Shown: positions 34,476 to 42,876, counted from the stretch's first letter. The stretch: 64,000 nucleotides of DNA from Cupriavidus phytohabitans (GCF_000426345.1 NZ_AUFE01000027.1:17983-81982), one strand, 5' to 3'. The notes: generated from the letters alone by a model not told the origin. Numbers and translations are program-made.

Positions 34476-34851
34476 CCCGGGGCCTCTGGAAGGCGAAAAA
34501 CCGGGGGAACCTCAACTCGCTAGTGAGCCACCAACGGAACCTAGGTCAAGGGAAGTTGTTGAGTTCTTGGAGCAACTCGGGCTCTCGGAGTTTGAACCCC
34601 AAGGTTTTTAGCGCTCCCGAGCGGAGGTGGCAGTTTTGCTGGCGAAGCGGTGGCACTGTTGCCTCGGTATGCGGGAATTGCCCTTCCGGCGCCACCGCAC
34701 GCACTGCACCTCAAAGGGCTGCATCGTCCAAGTTTGCCGAACCCTGCGTACAACCCGTGACGGCTGCCCAATCGGTATCTGCAGTCTTAAGCTGTTGCAC
34801 AGGAGCGGCCAGGCGCTGTTTCTACATGCCTATTTCAAACTGGAGAGGACA
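34476..34851. other. gene-free stretch after IS3 fragment
   Basis: There is no recognisable gene. It holds the expected right-end region of the IS3 remnant and leads into the promoter of the ring-cleaving dioxygenase gene. The frame upstream of 34852 stays open, but its residues have no family similarity. Confidence 0.4.
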
Positions 34852-35802
34852 ATGTCAATGTTCAAGGGATTTCATCACCTGACCGCCGGCGTGAGACACG
34901 CGCAGGAGGATGTGGACTTCTACGTCAAGCTGCTCGGGCAGAGCCTCGTGAAGAAGACCGTGCTTCTCGACGGCGAGGATCCGATCTACCACCTTTACTA
35001 CGGCAACGCGAATGGCGATCCGGGGACCCTGGTGACGTCGTTCCCGTTCCGCCAGCGGGGGGTCATGGCGCGTCAGGGATCGGGCCAGGTGCGGGTCATC
35101 AACTACTCGGTCCCGACGGGCTCGCTCGAGTTCTGGCGCAGCCGCTTCGATGCCATGGACGTGCCGTATGACAGCGAGATCGTCGAGCGCTTCGGAGAGC
35201 GCCGCCAGCGGTTCCAGCATCCGTGTGGCATCGAGTTCGATCTCGTCGAAACCGATCTCGACCCGCGACCGGCTTGCGTGGCCAGCGATATCCCCGAAGT
35301 CCATGCCATCCGTGGCGTGCACAGCATCACGCTGTCGCTGCGGGATGTCGCCGAATCGATCCGCTTCATGGGCGAAGCGATCGGTTTCCAGAACGTAGGC
35401 CAGGCGGGACCCTACTACCGCTTCGAGACGTACACCGGCGGCCCGGGCACGGTCGTCGAGTTCCTGCATGAGCCGGACCGGCACCAGGGCTCGTCGATCT
35501 ACGGCGAAGGCACGGTCCACCATGTGGCGTTCGCGGTGGACACCGTGGAACAGCAAGCCATCCTGAAGGAGAAGCTGTTTGCCCTTGGCTACATCGATAC
35601 GTCCGAATCGGTGCACCGCAACTATTTCCGCTCGATGTACTTCAAGATGCCCGGTGGCGTGATGTTCGAAGCGACGACCACCGACATCGGCTTCGCGATC
35701 GACGAAGCGCCCGGCCATTTTGGCGAGGAGTTTCAGCTCCCGCCCTGGCTGGCGGATCGCAAGGACGAACTGCTGGGCCGGCTCGAGCCCATTTCTGCAT
35801 GA
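34852..35802 (+). CDS. PcpA/LinE-type hydroquinone ring-cleaving dioxygenase
   Basis: A 316-residue two-domain VOC protein aligning along its length with LinE and PcpA, the Fe(II) dioxygenases that open hydroquinones and chlorohydroquinones. Shared signatures include LLGQSLVKKTV, YHLYYGNANGDPGTLVTSFP, ERFGERRQRFQHP, GEGTVHHVAFAVD and MPGGVMFEA. His9, His224 and Glu273 match the H/H/E iron site. ATG 34852 follows GGAGAGGACA. It is coupled to a quinone reductase. With maleylacetate reductase nearby it probably converts an (amino- or chloro-) hydroquinone towards maleylacetate. Aminohydroquinone dioxygenase MnpC of 3-nitrophenol-degrading Cupriavidus is a functionally related candidate. Confidence 0.85.
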   Translation: MSMFKGFHHLTAGVRHAQEDVDFYVKLLGQSLVKKTVLLDGEDPIYHLYYGNANGDPGTLVTSFPFRQRGVMARQGSGQVRVINYSVPTGSLEFWRSRFDAMDVPYDSEIVERFGERRQRFQHPCGIEFDLVETDLDPRPACVASDIPEVHAIRGVHSITLSLRDVAESIRFMGEAIGFQNVGQAGPYYRFETYTGGPGTVVEFLHEPDRHQGSSIYGEGTVHHVAFAVDTVEQQAILKEKLFALGYIDTSESVHRNYFRSMYFKMPGGVMFEATTTDIGFAIDEAPGHFGEEFQLPPWLADRKDELLGRLEPISA

Positions 35803-35819
35803 CGTTGCCGGGGATCGAT

Positions 35820-36446
35820 ATGCGGAAGCCGAAAGTACTGATCGTTTTCTATTCACGGAACAGCTCGACCGAGATGCTGGCCAAGGCTGTCGCCGAGGGC
35901 GCCCTCGAGGCTGGCGCCGAACTGCGCGTTCGGCGTGTGCGGGAGTTCGTTGGCCCCGACGTCATGCGGCAGGCGCCGGGCTGGCTCGAGAACGCCACGG
36001 AGATGAACGCGAAATACGAGGCGCCGACCGAAGCCGATGCCGAGTGGGCCGACGCGATCGTGTTCGGCACGCCGACGCGGTTCGGGACGATCTCGGCCGA
36101 GCTCAAGGCGTATATCGACGGGCTCGGCGGGCTCTGGTTCGCGGGCAAGCTGAACGGTAAGGTGGGTTCTGTGTTCGGCACGACGTCCTCGCGCCATGGC
36201 GGCAATGAAGCCACGCTGCTGGCGGCCTACACGCCCATGGCGCACCTGGGCCTGATCATCGTGCCGCTGGGCTATGCCGACGCGGCAATGTTCAAGGCCG
36301 GCACCCCGTACGGCGCGACTCACGTCTCGCACCGTGACGCCGTGAAGCCCGACAACGATCACCTGGCGGTTGCCCGGTTTCAGGGCCGCAGGGTGACGAC
36401 CGTCGCGCGTGCCTTGCACGTCCAGCCGCAGCCCGTGGCAGCCTGA
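35820..36446 (+). CDS. WrbA-like NAD(P)H:quinone oxidoreductase
   Basis: A 208-residue flavodoxin-fold protein. The FMN loop is FYSRNSSTEMLAKAV near the start, followed by FGTPTRFGTISAELKAYID and FGTTSSRHGGNEATLL. It reduces quinones with two electrons. An alternative ATG at 35799 overlaps the dioxygenase stop (ATGA). ATG 35820 matches the usual N-terminus and follows a GGGGA. Its probable job is to keep the ring-cleavage substrate in the hydroquinone state. Confidence 0.87.
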   Translation: MRKPKVLIVFYSRNSSTEMLAKAVAEGALEAGAELRVRRVREFVGPDVMRQAPGWLENATEMNAKYEAPTEADAEWADAIVFGTPTRFGTISAELKAYIDGLGGLWFAGKLNGKVGSVFGTTSSRHGGNEATLLAAYTPMAHLGLIIVPLGYADAAMFKAGTPYGATHVSHRDAVKPDNDHLAVARFQGRRVTTVARALHVQPQPVAA

Positions 36447-36465
36447 AAGTAAAAGCCTGATAGAA

Positions 36466-36498
36466 AAATGGGCGGAGACTCACAGTCTCCGCCCATTT
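36466..36498. terminator. strong bidirectional terminator
   Basis: A perfect 15-base-pair stem, AAATGGGCGGAGACT / AGTCTCCGCCCATTT, with a CAC loop. It lies 19 bases after the WrbA-like gene and just beyond the end of the GST remnant on the other strand. It isolates the dioxygenase-quinone reductase pair from the convergent operon. Confidence 0.85.
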
Positions 36499-36510
36499 CC
36501 TGCATCCGCA

Positions 36511-36800
36511 CAGGCCGATGACGCGATGCACATCGCCAAGGGCGAACGCGCATCCCGCGAGATAGGGAGCTGGTGCAAAACCCGGTGTGCGGTCCAGCGC
36601 CTTCAACACGCCTTCAGCTATGGCGTGCAGTGCGCTGGAATACGGTATCGCGGCGGAGCACAATGCCGCCTCGTTCCTTCGCGATCCTGGTGCGACAGGT
36701 GGCAACAAGTCCTGCGTCGCCGCCATGGTTGACGATCATGGACTCGAGCGCCGCGATCTTGTAATCGTGGACCGCTTCCATGACCGTCTTGAGCGCGTCA
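36511..36800 (-). pseudogene. decayed GST (LinD-like) copy
   Basis: On the minus strand, immediately after the stop of the TDO-like gene, codons read ALKTVMEAVHDYKIAALESM and RIAKERGG, then a stop. Another frame continues with LKALDRTPGF and APYLAGCAFALGDVHRV. These match residues about 192-285 of the intact GST-like protein at 42915-43958 (ALKTAMETVYDYKIKALEAM, RGESFSLGDV). The 5' two thirds and the 3' end are gone and at least one frameshift is present. Confidence 0.9.
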
Positions 36801-37706
36801 CTCCGCGGACCGGGCGTTTCCCTGTCCGCGGGCGTGCGGACACACCGCAGGCGGATCGCCGATGAAGCCGCGCGCAGACCAGAGTTCCGGGAACGGGATC
36901 TCGTTCATGGTCGGCAGGAGCCAGGCAATGCCCTCGGTGCCGAAATAGGCTGGCCGGGCGCCGAACGTCCGGCGCGTTGCCATCAGGTGCAGGTGCTTCC
37001 ACGCGGAGAATCCCTCCGCGATATCGGCCAGCGTCTCGCCGAGCTGCTGAAGTTCGCCGTGATTGTCCGGGCTGGCATAGACGTCGCGCCAGACGTTTTC
37101 GACCGCCTTGTCCGGCATGTAGGGCACACTGAAATCGCGGTCGAGTACCACCGCCGGTACGGCGAAGCCCTTGCGGCTCAGGTGGGCGAGGACGTCGTCA
37201 TACAGGCTCGGCTCTGCCAGCACCTTGCTGAGTTGTTCCCAGCGCCGGGGTTGTGGCAGGAAGTGCTGCAGGTGCTCCTCCTGCTTGATGCCGAGCAGGT
37301 AGACCATCTGCCGGTACGTCCAGCCCTGGAGGGCGGTGTCCTTGCCGTACTTCGGGCCAACGCAGGACAGGATGGCCAGCAGGTCGACCGGCGTCATCCA
37401 CGCGATGGAGCGCCATGTGGCATTGAGCGGCTCGTGGTGGGCGACGACGCGCCGGAGCGTCCGGCAGGCTCCGGTCAGGTCATCGGCACGCAATTGCGCC
37501 TGCGCGGCCTGTATTTCCTTGATGATCAGCATCCAGTACAGCTCGGACACCTGCGCCGATACGATCCAGGCATGCTCGCCGGGATGATCGCTGACCGGGC
37601 GCTGCAGCGAGTGGAGCACGTCTGTCTGTAACCAGTCACTGTATGGCGTATGTCCGGCTGGGGTTCCGGCCGGCGCCGGGGATGCGGGCTTGACGGTATC
37701 GTTCAC
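36798..37706 (-). CDS. tryptophan 2,3-dioxygenase-family protein
   Basis: A 302-residue heme-dioxygenase-superfamily protein starting at GTG 37706 after AGGAGACC. The TDO features are HAWIVSAQVSELYWMLIIKEI, RRWEQLSKVLAEPSLYDDVL and AWKHLHLMATRRTFG near the heme His region, then FGTEGIAWLLP and PELWSARGF. No kynurenine-pathway genes accompany it. Its place between maleylacetate reductase and a GST remnant suggests that it oxidises an aromatic intermediate of this pathway instead. The last 20 residues may be altered by the deletion that fused its 3' end to the GST remnant. Confidence 0.75.
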   Translation of the reverse strand: MNDTVKPASPAPAGTPAGHTPYSDWLQTDVLHSLQRPVSDHPGEHAWIVSAQVSELYWMLIIKEIQAAQAQLRADDLTGACRTLRRVVAHHEPLNATWRSIAWMTPVDLLAILSCVGPKYGKDTALQGWTYRQMVYLLGIKQEEHLQHFLPQPRRWEQLSKVLAEPSLYDDVLAHLSRKGFAVPAVVLDRDFSVPYMPDKAVENVWRDVYASPDNHGELQQLGETLADIAEGFSAWKHLHLMATRRTFGARPAYFGTEGIAWLLPTMNEIPFPELWSARGFIGDPPAVCPHARGQGNARSAE

Positions 37707-37741
37707 TTTGGTCTCCTAGTGGTGGTGGGGTCAGGCAAGTT

Positions 37742-37879
37742 TTATGGAACGGCGACGGTCCGCAGCATCGATTCCATCTGCGTCAGGCCTGTCGCGGTGA
37801 TCTGCCGACTGGCCAGGGCATCGAACGCGTGGCGCAGGCCGACGGGATGCGGGAAGCTGTCGGATGGCCGGCCGGCCAT
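37742..37879 (-). pseudogene. amidase remnant with internal in-frame deletion
   Basis: A 45-codon frame whose ATG overlaps the maleylacetate reductase stop (TAATG). PHPVGLRHAFDALASRQITA matches the start of the amidase at 41383 (PHAMGLRNALDALATRQITA). It is directly followed by QMESMLRT, matching the amidase C-terminus QMELMLRT. About 400 codons, including the catalytic core, are missing. The peptide cannot be an enzyme, but its translation would preserve coupling between flanking genes. Confidence 0.85.
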
Positions 37880-38997
37880 TACCACAGGCTCTCCAACAGC
37901 GCATCCAGCTTCGTGCCGGCATCCTCGCCAAGGTCGCCAACCTCGGAGGGATAGTTCTGCTTGAGCAGGGCCGCCATCTCGGGAAGCTTCGCCCGATCGA
38001 AGTCGAGGTCGCCGAGCCGGCTCGGCAATTCCAGTGCGTCCACGGCTGCCTGAATGCGGTCAGCGAGGAATGCGGCGGGCGGGCGGCCGCCACGGTCCGT
38101 GGAGAAAATCTCGAGCTTTCGGCCATAGGCGCCGGCACAGGCGCGGATGACGGGCGCCAGCGCAATGCACGATGTCACGCTGTGCGGTACCCCGAACGTC
38201 CCGCCGAGAATATGCCCGATGCGATGGCTCAGCCCGTAGATGACCGAAGCAGGACAGAAGTAGCACTGCCATGCGGCGAGCTGAAGCTGCAGCAGGTCGT
38301 CGGTCGACACGTGGCCGCCCGCGATGGCCTCGCGAGTTTCGAGCTTGCGCGGCCACTTCTCCAGCACGGCAAGGAAGCGCTCCACACCCCTGGCGGCCAG
38401 GATGGCGTGAGGGTGATCCACGTTGACCCGGCGCATGCCTTCCACCGCATGGTCGATCCCCTTGATGGCCGAACTCAGCAGCAGCATACGTGGCGTGTCG
38501 ACAATCATCCGGGGATCGATCACCACCAGCCTGGGTGTCGTTTCGCGCACGGCATAACTGCGCTTGAACTTCTGGGGACCGTCCGTTTCCGTCACGCCGA
38601 AGTAGTGGGAGAACTCTGAACCCGACAGGGTCGTCGGAATCGCGGCAATGGGCAGATAGCGGCCTGTCTGCTGGAAATGCTGGTAGGAGACTGCCTTTGC
38701 GGCGTCGAGTACGGAGCCGCCGCCGAGGGCGATGATCGATCCCGCATTGGCCTCGATGCATGCGCGCAGTCCGTCGCGCACGGCGAAATCTGGCACATGC
38801 GGCGGCAGGCCGGTGAAGGTGCCCACGCTGTCGCCGATGGCAGGCTGCAGGTGTTCACGGTTCAATGCCTCAAGGAATTCCACCGTGAACGTCATCGGAC
38901 GGCGGATGCCGTAGTTTCCCATGGAGGGGGCGACGGTTTTCAGCACGTCGTGCCCCCAGACAATCTCTTCCTGCGGCAAGCATTTCAACTGGTTCAT
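37879..38997 (-). CDS. maleylacetate reductase (iron-type alcohol dehydrogenase family)
   Basis: A 372-residue protein with the maleylacetate reductase signatures GGGSVLDAAKAVS, IPTTLSGSE and GLSHRIGHILGGTFGVPHS. It reduces maleylacetate to 3-oxoadipate with NAD(P)H, the last step before the beta-ketoadipate pathway for hydroquinone- and hydroxyquinol-type routes. GGAGAGGTGG precedes the ATG. It is divergent from the nitroreductase gene. Its first 34 residues are duplicated at the head of the amidase at 41383. Confidence 0.88.
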   Translation of the reverse strand: MNQLKCLPQEEIVWGHDVLKTVAPSMGNYGIRRPMTFTVEFLEALNREHLQPAIGDSVGTFTGLPPHVPDFAVRDGLRACIEANAGSIIALGGGSVLDAAKAVSYQHFQQTGRYLPIAAIPTTLSGSEFSHYFGVTETDGPQKFKRSYAVRETTPRLVVIDPRMIVDTPRMLLLSSAIKGIDHAVEGMRRVNVDHPHAILAARGVERFLAVLEKWPRKLETREAIAGGHVSTDDLLQLQLAAWQCYFCPASVIYGLSHRIGHILGGTFGVPHSVTSCIALAPVIRACAGAYGRKLEIFSTDRGGRPPAAFLADRIQAAVDALELPSRLGDLDFDRAKLPEMAALLKQNYPSEVGDLGEDAGTKLDALLESLW

Positions 38998-39091
38998 TCC
39001 ACCTCTCCACCATATTTTCGTATGCGATCGGGGCTCCGATCCCGAGTAGGAAGATAGGCGAATCGCGTTCGCGCGTGGGCGCAGGATTGGG

Positions 39092-39170
39092 GAACGGAGC
39101 GTTCAGGAAATTGGACGCCGGACGGTGCGGAGGGGCGCCTGTCGTTCGTTGTTTCCGAACGGAGCTTTCA
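39092..39170. promoter_or_regulatory. repeated operator-like elements between divergent operons
   Basis: GAACGGAGCGTTCA (39092-39105, itself an inverted repeat GAACG-GAG-CGTTC) recurs as GAACGGAGCTTTCA at 39157-39170, 65 bases away. The second copy is preceded by CGTTCG-N7-CGAACG at 39143-39161. These lie between the maleylacetate reductase start and the nitroreductase start and are good candidates for the LysR regulator at 40294. Confidence 0.5.
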
Positions 39171-39250
39171 AGTATTGCCATCTTCACAAGACAGGGGACC
39201 TGTCTATGATCCTTTTCACCGCAGCGACCCCCAACCACGAGAACGGAGAC

Positions 39251-39940
39251 ATGAAGATGGAGGCAATCCAGATTACTGAAGCGCTGATTCGCGGACGCCA
39301 CAGCAAGCGCGGCTTCCTTGACCAGCCGGTGCCGATCGAGACTGTCAGGGAAATCCTGTCGCTTGCGAAATACGCACCGAGTTCGAGCAACACGCAACCC
39401 TGGCGCTGCTACGTGCTGACCGGAGAGGCTCGCGAGAAGATTGCGGGAGCCGCGGTCGAAGCGTATCGTGCCGCGCCTGAGGGACTGGTGCCCGATTACC
39501 CGTTTTTTCCCAAGGAATTGCCGGCGCCATTCTCATCGCGCTTCAATACGTTTCGCGGGATGCTCGGCGATGCACAGGGCGTGCAAAGGTGCGATATCGC
39601 CGGGCGCCGGCGAGACGTCGAACGGCAGTTCCGGTTCTTCGATGCGCCCGTGGGACTGATCTTCACCATGGACCGGCGCCTGGAATGGGCCAGCTTCATC
39701 TGCTACGGGTGCTTTCTCCAAAACATCATGCTGGCCGCGCGCGCCCGTGGGCTGGACACCTGCCCGCAGCAGATCTGGTCGCTGCAATCGGCGGTGCTTC
39801 GTGAAGGCCTCGCCATTCCCGACGGGGAGATGATCGTGGCCGGAATGTCACTCGGCTATGCGGACAACAGTATTCCGGAAAACAACATGGAACTCCGCAA
39901 GCTGGAACTGGACGAGTTCGTCTCATTCGTCGATCGCTGA
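39251..39940 (+). CDS. nitroreductase family protein
   Basis: A 229-residue FMN nitroreductase. RHSKRGFLDQPVP and YAPSSSNTQPWRCYVLTG form the FMN and substrate site, with SLQSAVLREGLAIPDGEMIVAGMSLGYAD near the end. ATG 39251 follows GGAGAC and gives the usual N-terminus. Set between two copies of a hydroquinone-pathway operon, it probably reduces a nitroaromatic to the hydroxylamino compound. 3-Nitrophenol nitroreductase is the obvious precedent, but the substrate is inferred. Confidence 0.85.
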   Translation: MKMEAIQITEALIRGRHSKRGFLDQPVPIETVREILSLAKYAPSSSNTQPWRCYVLTGEAREKIAGAAVEAYRAAPEGLVPDYPFFPKELPAPFSSRFNTFRGMLGDAQGVQRCDIAGRRRDVERQFRFFDAPVGLIFTMDRRLEWASFICYGCFLQNIMLAARARGLDTCPQQIWSLQSAVLREGLAIPDGEMIVAGMSLGYADNSIPENNMELRKLELDEFVSFVDR

Positions 39941-40293
39941 CACCTGAAGCCGTCCAGGTCGCTCGTTGGCCTGGAAAAAGCGCGAGGCAGCGATAGCCAT
40001 CGTTAGCCAGTTTCGGCAAGTTGTGGCTGTCGAATCGTTAAGGCAGGCGCGCTTCACCGGCCGATGCGGGTGCCCTCAGCCGAAAAACAAAATATAGAGA
40101 CGGAGGGCTTTCCTCTCTGATCGGGATGCTGTCGGTGGCGCACCACGCATTGACGGTCGTTGGGCGAGCGGGCGCCGGCCACGGCAATGGCGGTCATTGG
40201 GGCGCCCATCATGGCACTGCGCGCACCCGTTGCAGTACCATGCGATGGAAAGCACACACCATTGGCCAACCCAACCGCTACCAAGGCAGCGAC

Positions 40294-41205
40294 ATGCTGG
40301 ACCTGAAAGACGTTTTTCACTTCGTGCAGGTTGTCGACCGCGGTGGCTTTACGTCTGCCAGCAACAGCCTGGGGCTGCCCAAGTCCACCTTAAGTCACAG
40401 GGTCAAGGAGTTGGAGGCTTCGCTGGGCGTTCGCCTGATCAACCGGACCTCACGCCAGTTTACCTTGACCGACGTAGGCGCTGAGTTCTACCAGTACGCT
40501 GTCGCCTTGCTGCAGAGCGCCGACGTCGCGGAACAGGCGATGCGCCAGAGGCTCCTCGAACCCAGCGGGATTATTCGCGTGACGGTGGCGGTCGAGCTTG
40601 CGCAGTTTGCGCTGCGCCAGGTCCTGCCGACGTTCCTGAGCAACCATCCCAAGGTCAGCATCGTGGAAATCGCCACGGACAGGCTCGTCGACGTTGTCGG
40701 CGAGGGCTTCGACCTGGCGCTGCGCGGACATACCTCGGCACTGCGGGATTCCAACCTGGTCCAACGGCCCATTGTCAGGGCGCCATGGTACCTGTTTGCG
40801 GGTGCCGACTACCTCGAACGGATGCCACGCCTGGAGGAACCGGAGCAACTTGCATCCCATGCCATCGTCTCGATAGTGCGCAAAGGGCCGCTGCAGTGGC
40901 AACTTCGCGGCCCCCAAGACAGGCTCGTCACCGTCCCGATCGAGCCAAGATTCCAGAGCAACAGCATGATGTCCCTGAAGGAGGCAGCCTGCGCCAACGT
41001 TGGGGTGGCAGCCCTGCCCGGGTATATCTGCCGGTCCGAGTTGCAGGCTGGCGTGCTGCGGCAGGTACTGCCGGGCTGGATCGCCGCGGATGCGCGCATC
41101 TCCGCCCTCATGCCCTATCGGACCGGACTGCTTCCCGCGGTGCGGTCGCTGGTCGATTTCCTCGCCATAGAGCTGCCCAAGGTCACCGCGTTCGACGGCC
41201 GCTGA
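40294..41205 (+). CDS. LysR-type transcriptional regulator
   Basis: A 303-residue LysR protein (GGFTSASNSLGLPKSTLSHRVKELEASLGV) with effector domain. ATG 40294 gives the standard N-terminus, with AAGG upstream. It lies between the two copies of the maleylacetate-reductase operon and 177 bases before the amidase gene. Probably the regulator of the whole cluster, analogous in position to LinR or PcpR. Confidence 0.88.
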   Translation: MLDLKDVFHFVQVVDRGGFTSASNSLGLPKSTLSHRVKELEASLGVRLINRTSRQFTLTDVGAEFYQYAVALLQSADVAEQAMRQRLLEPSGIIRVTVAVELAQFALRQVLPTFLSNHPKVSIVEIATDRLVDVVGEGFDLALRGHTSALRDSNLVQRPIVRAPWYLFAGADYLERMPRLEEPEQLASHAIVSIVRKGPLQWQLRGPQDRLVTVPIEPRFQSNSMMSLKEAACANVGVAALPGYICRSELQAGVLRQVLPGWIAADARISALMPYRTGLLPAVRSLVDFLAIELPKVTAFDGR

Positions 41206-41382
41206 CCCCGCACTACCTCTTGCCCCTCCAATGCCACGCGGGCCACGCCCCGTGGGGCCCGCCGGGCGTTCCATATTCATGGACGCTGCGTTCGGCGCCA
41301 GCCAGCTTCCAAGGCCGAGCTGATCAACTATCGTTTCCAACCAGGGATAAGCCATCCGCAACGTCATCCTGGAGTGGAATAC

Positions 41383-42849
41383 ATGAATCAGCTGAACTGC
41401 CTGCCACAAGACGCGATCTTCTCGGGCCACGACATACTTCCGCCGGCTGTCGCGTCGCTCGACCAGCACGGCATCCGGCGCCCATCCCAAACAACGGCCC
41501 CGCATGCCATGGGCTTGCGCAACGCGCTGGATGCCCTTGCCACGCGGCAGATTACCGCGACGGCGTTGACGGAGCAGGCCCTCGAGCGCGCGGAAGCCAG
41601 CAAGCGGCTGCACAATGCATTTGCGGCGATCGATTGGGGCCGTGCCCTGAAGGCGGCCGCGGAAAGCGATCGCCGCTACGGCGAAAGCCGGCAGCGGCCA
41701 CTGGAAGGACTGCCAATTGCGGTCAAGGATCTGATCGACACGCGGGGCATGGAGACCCGCTACGGTTCCGCAGCCTATCTCGGCCATCTGCCCACCACCG
41801 ATGCCGACATCGTGAAAGCACTGGTGGAACGCGGCGCGATCATCATCGGCAAGACGACGACCCACGAATTCGCGTGGGGCGTGACAACCGCCAGCGCAAG
41901 GTTTGGCGATACCCTGAATCCGCTGGACCCTGCGCGCATACCCGGGGGTTCCAGTGGTGGCGCCTCGGCGGCAATTGCGCACGGTGCCATCATGGCGTGC
42001 GTGGGCACGGATACCGGCGGCTCCGTTCGGATTCCCGCAGCGCTGTGCGGCGTCGTCGGATACAAGCCCACGCTCGGCACGTTATCCACGCGTGGCGTGT
42101 TCCCCCTGGCGCCCACTTGCGATCACGTTGGCCTGCTCGGCAAGCAGGTCGATGACGTGCTGTTGCTTGCCGACGCCATTGACATCAAGGTTCCCGAAAG
42201 CGATGCGTGGCTGTCCGCACGGCTGGGCGTCATTCGTGACATCGCACCGGTTCCACTCAGTCCGGAAATTGCGGCGGCATTTGACGGCGCGCTGAAGCAG
42301 CTGGCGCAAGTCTTTTCCTGTGTGAACGTCAGCACGTCTGGTTTGTTCGATGCGGTATTCGGTGCCTTCGCGAGCATCGTCCTGATCGAAGGCGGCATCG
42401 AGCATTTCCGCCGAAACGACTGGCACCGTATCTCGACGCACTACAACCCGGAAACCGTCGACCGGCTGAAACGCGCCGAAACCATGGACCTGCGCGCCTA
42501 TGCGGCGGCCCAGCAGGTCAGGCGAGATTTCACGGCAAGGCTGCATGAGGTGATGTCGACGGTTGACTATCTCGTGCTGCCGACATGCCCATGCACCGCA
42601 CCGCATCTCGATGCCGGCACCGTCAGCATTGGCGCCTGGACCGGCACGGTCCGCGAGGCGCTAATGACCTATACCGCACCGTTCAATGTCGCGGGGTTTC
42701 CTGCCATTTCGATTCCCCTGGCGATCGGCGAACGCAGCCTTCCCGCTGCTTTGCAGATCGTCGCGAAGCCCGGCGACGACGGTGCGCTGCTGCAGATTGC
42801 TCAGCAGATGGAGCTGATGCTGCGAACGGGCACCGCCCACAAGCGTTGA
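41383..42849 (+). CDS. amidase (amidase-signature family) with maleylacetate-reductase-derived N-terminus
   Basis: A 488-residue amidase. The Ser-cisSer-Lys triad is visible: Lys in PIAVKDLIDT and the serines in GGSSGGASAAIA and GTDTGGSVRIPAA. Residues 1-34 (MNQLNCLPQDAIFSGHDIL to GIRRP) instead match the start of maleylacetate reductase (MNQLKCLPQEEIVWGHDVL to GIRRP), after which PHAMGLRNALDALATRQITA begins the true amidase. The gene is thus an in-frame deletion fusion. It likely hydrolyses an amide in the pathway. A carboxamide formed by ring cleavage of aminohydroquinone is an attractive but unproven substrate. Confidence 0.87.
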   Translation: MNQLNCLPQDAIFSGHDILPPAVASLDQHGIRRPSQTTAPHAMGLRNALDALATRQITATALTEQALERAEASKRLHNAFAAIDWGRALKAAAESDRRYGESRQRPLEGLPIAVKDLIDTRGMETRYGSAAYLGHLPTTDADIVKALVERGAIIIGKTTTHEFAWGVTTASARFGDTLNPLDPARIPGGSSGGASAAIAHGAIMACVGTDTGGSVRIPAALCGVVGYKPTLGTLSTRGVFPLAPTCDHVGLLGKQVDDVLLLADAIDIKVPESDAWLSARLGVIRDIAPVPLSPEIAAAFDGALKQLAQVFSCVNVSTSGLFDAVFGAFASIVLIEGGIEHFRRNDWHRISTHYNPETVDRLKRAETMDLRAYAAAQQVRRDFTARLHEVMSTVDYLVLPTCPCTAPHLDAGTVSIGAWTGTVREALMTYTAPFNVAGFPAISIPLAIGERSLPAALQIVAKPGDDGALLQIAQQMELMLRTGTAHKR

Positions 42850-42876
42850 CGCCAATCCCACAACCAGGAGACAACG

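Noticed and set aside
34476..34851. N-terminal extension of the dioxygenase frame from 34627
   Set aside because: The 75 upstream codons lack similarity to the LinE/PcpA family, and a proper ribosome site precedes ATG 34852.
36500..36797. Independent small gene on either strand in this gap
   Set aside because: The minus strand matches the intact GST at 42915 in two frames with stops, showing that it is a relic and not a new gene.
40450..41982. 510-codon minus-strand open frame across the LysR and amidase genes
   Set aside because: It spans two genuine plus-strand genes and the gap between them. No motif or ribosome site supports it.
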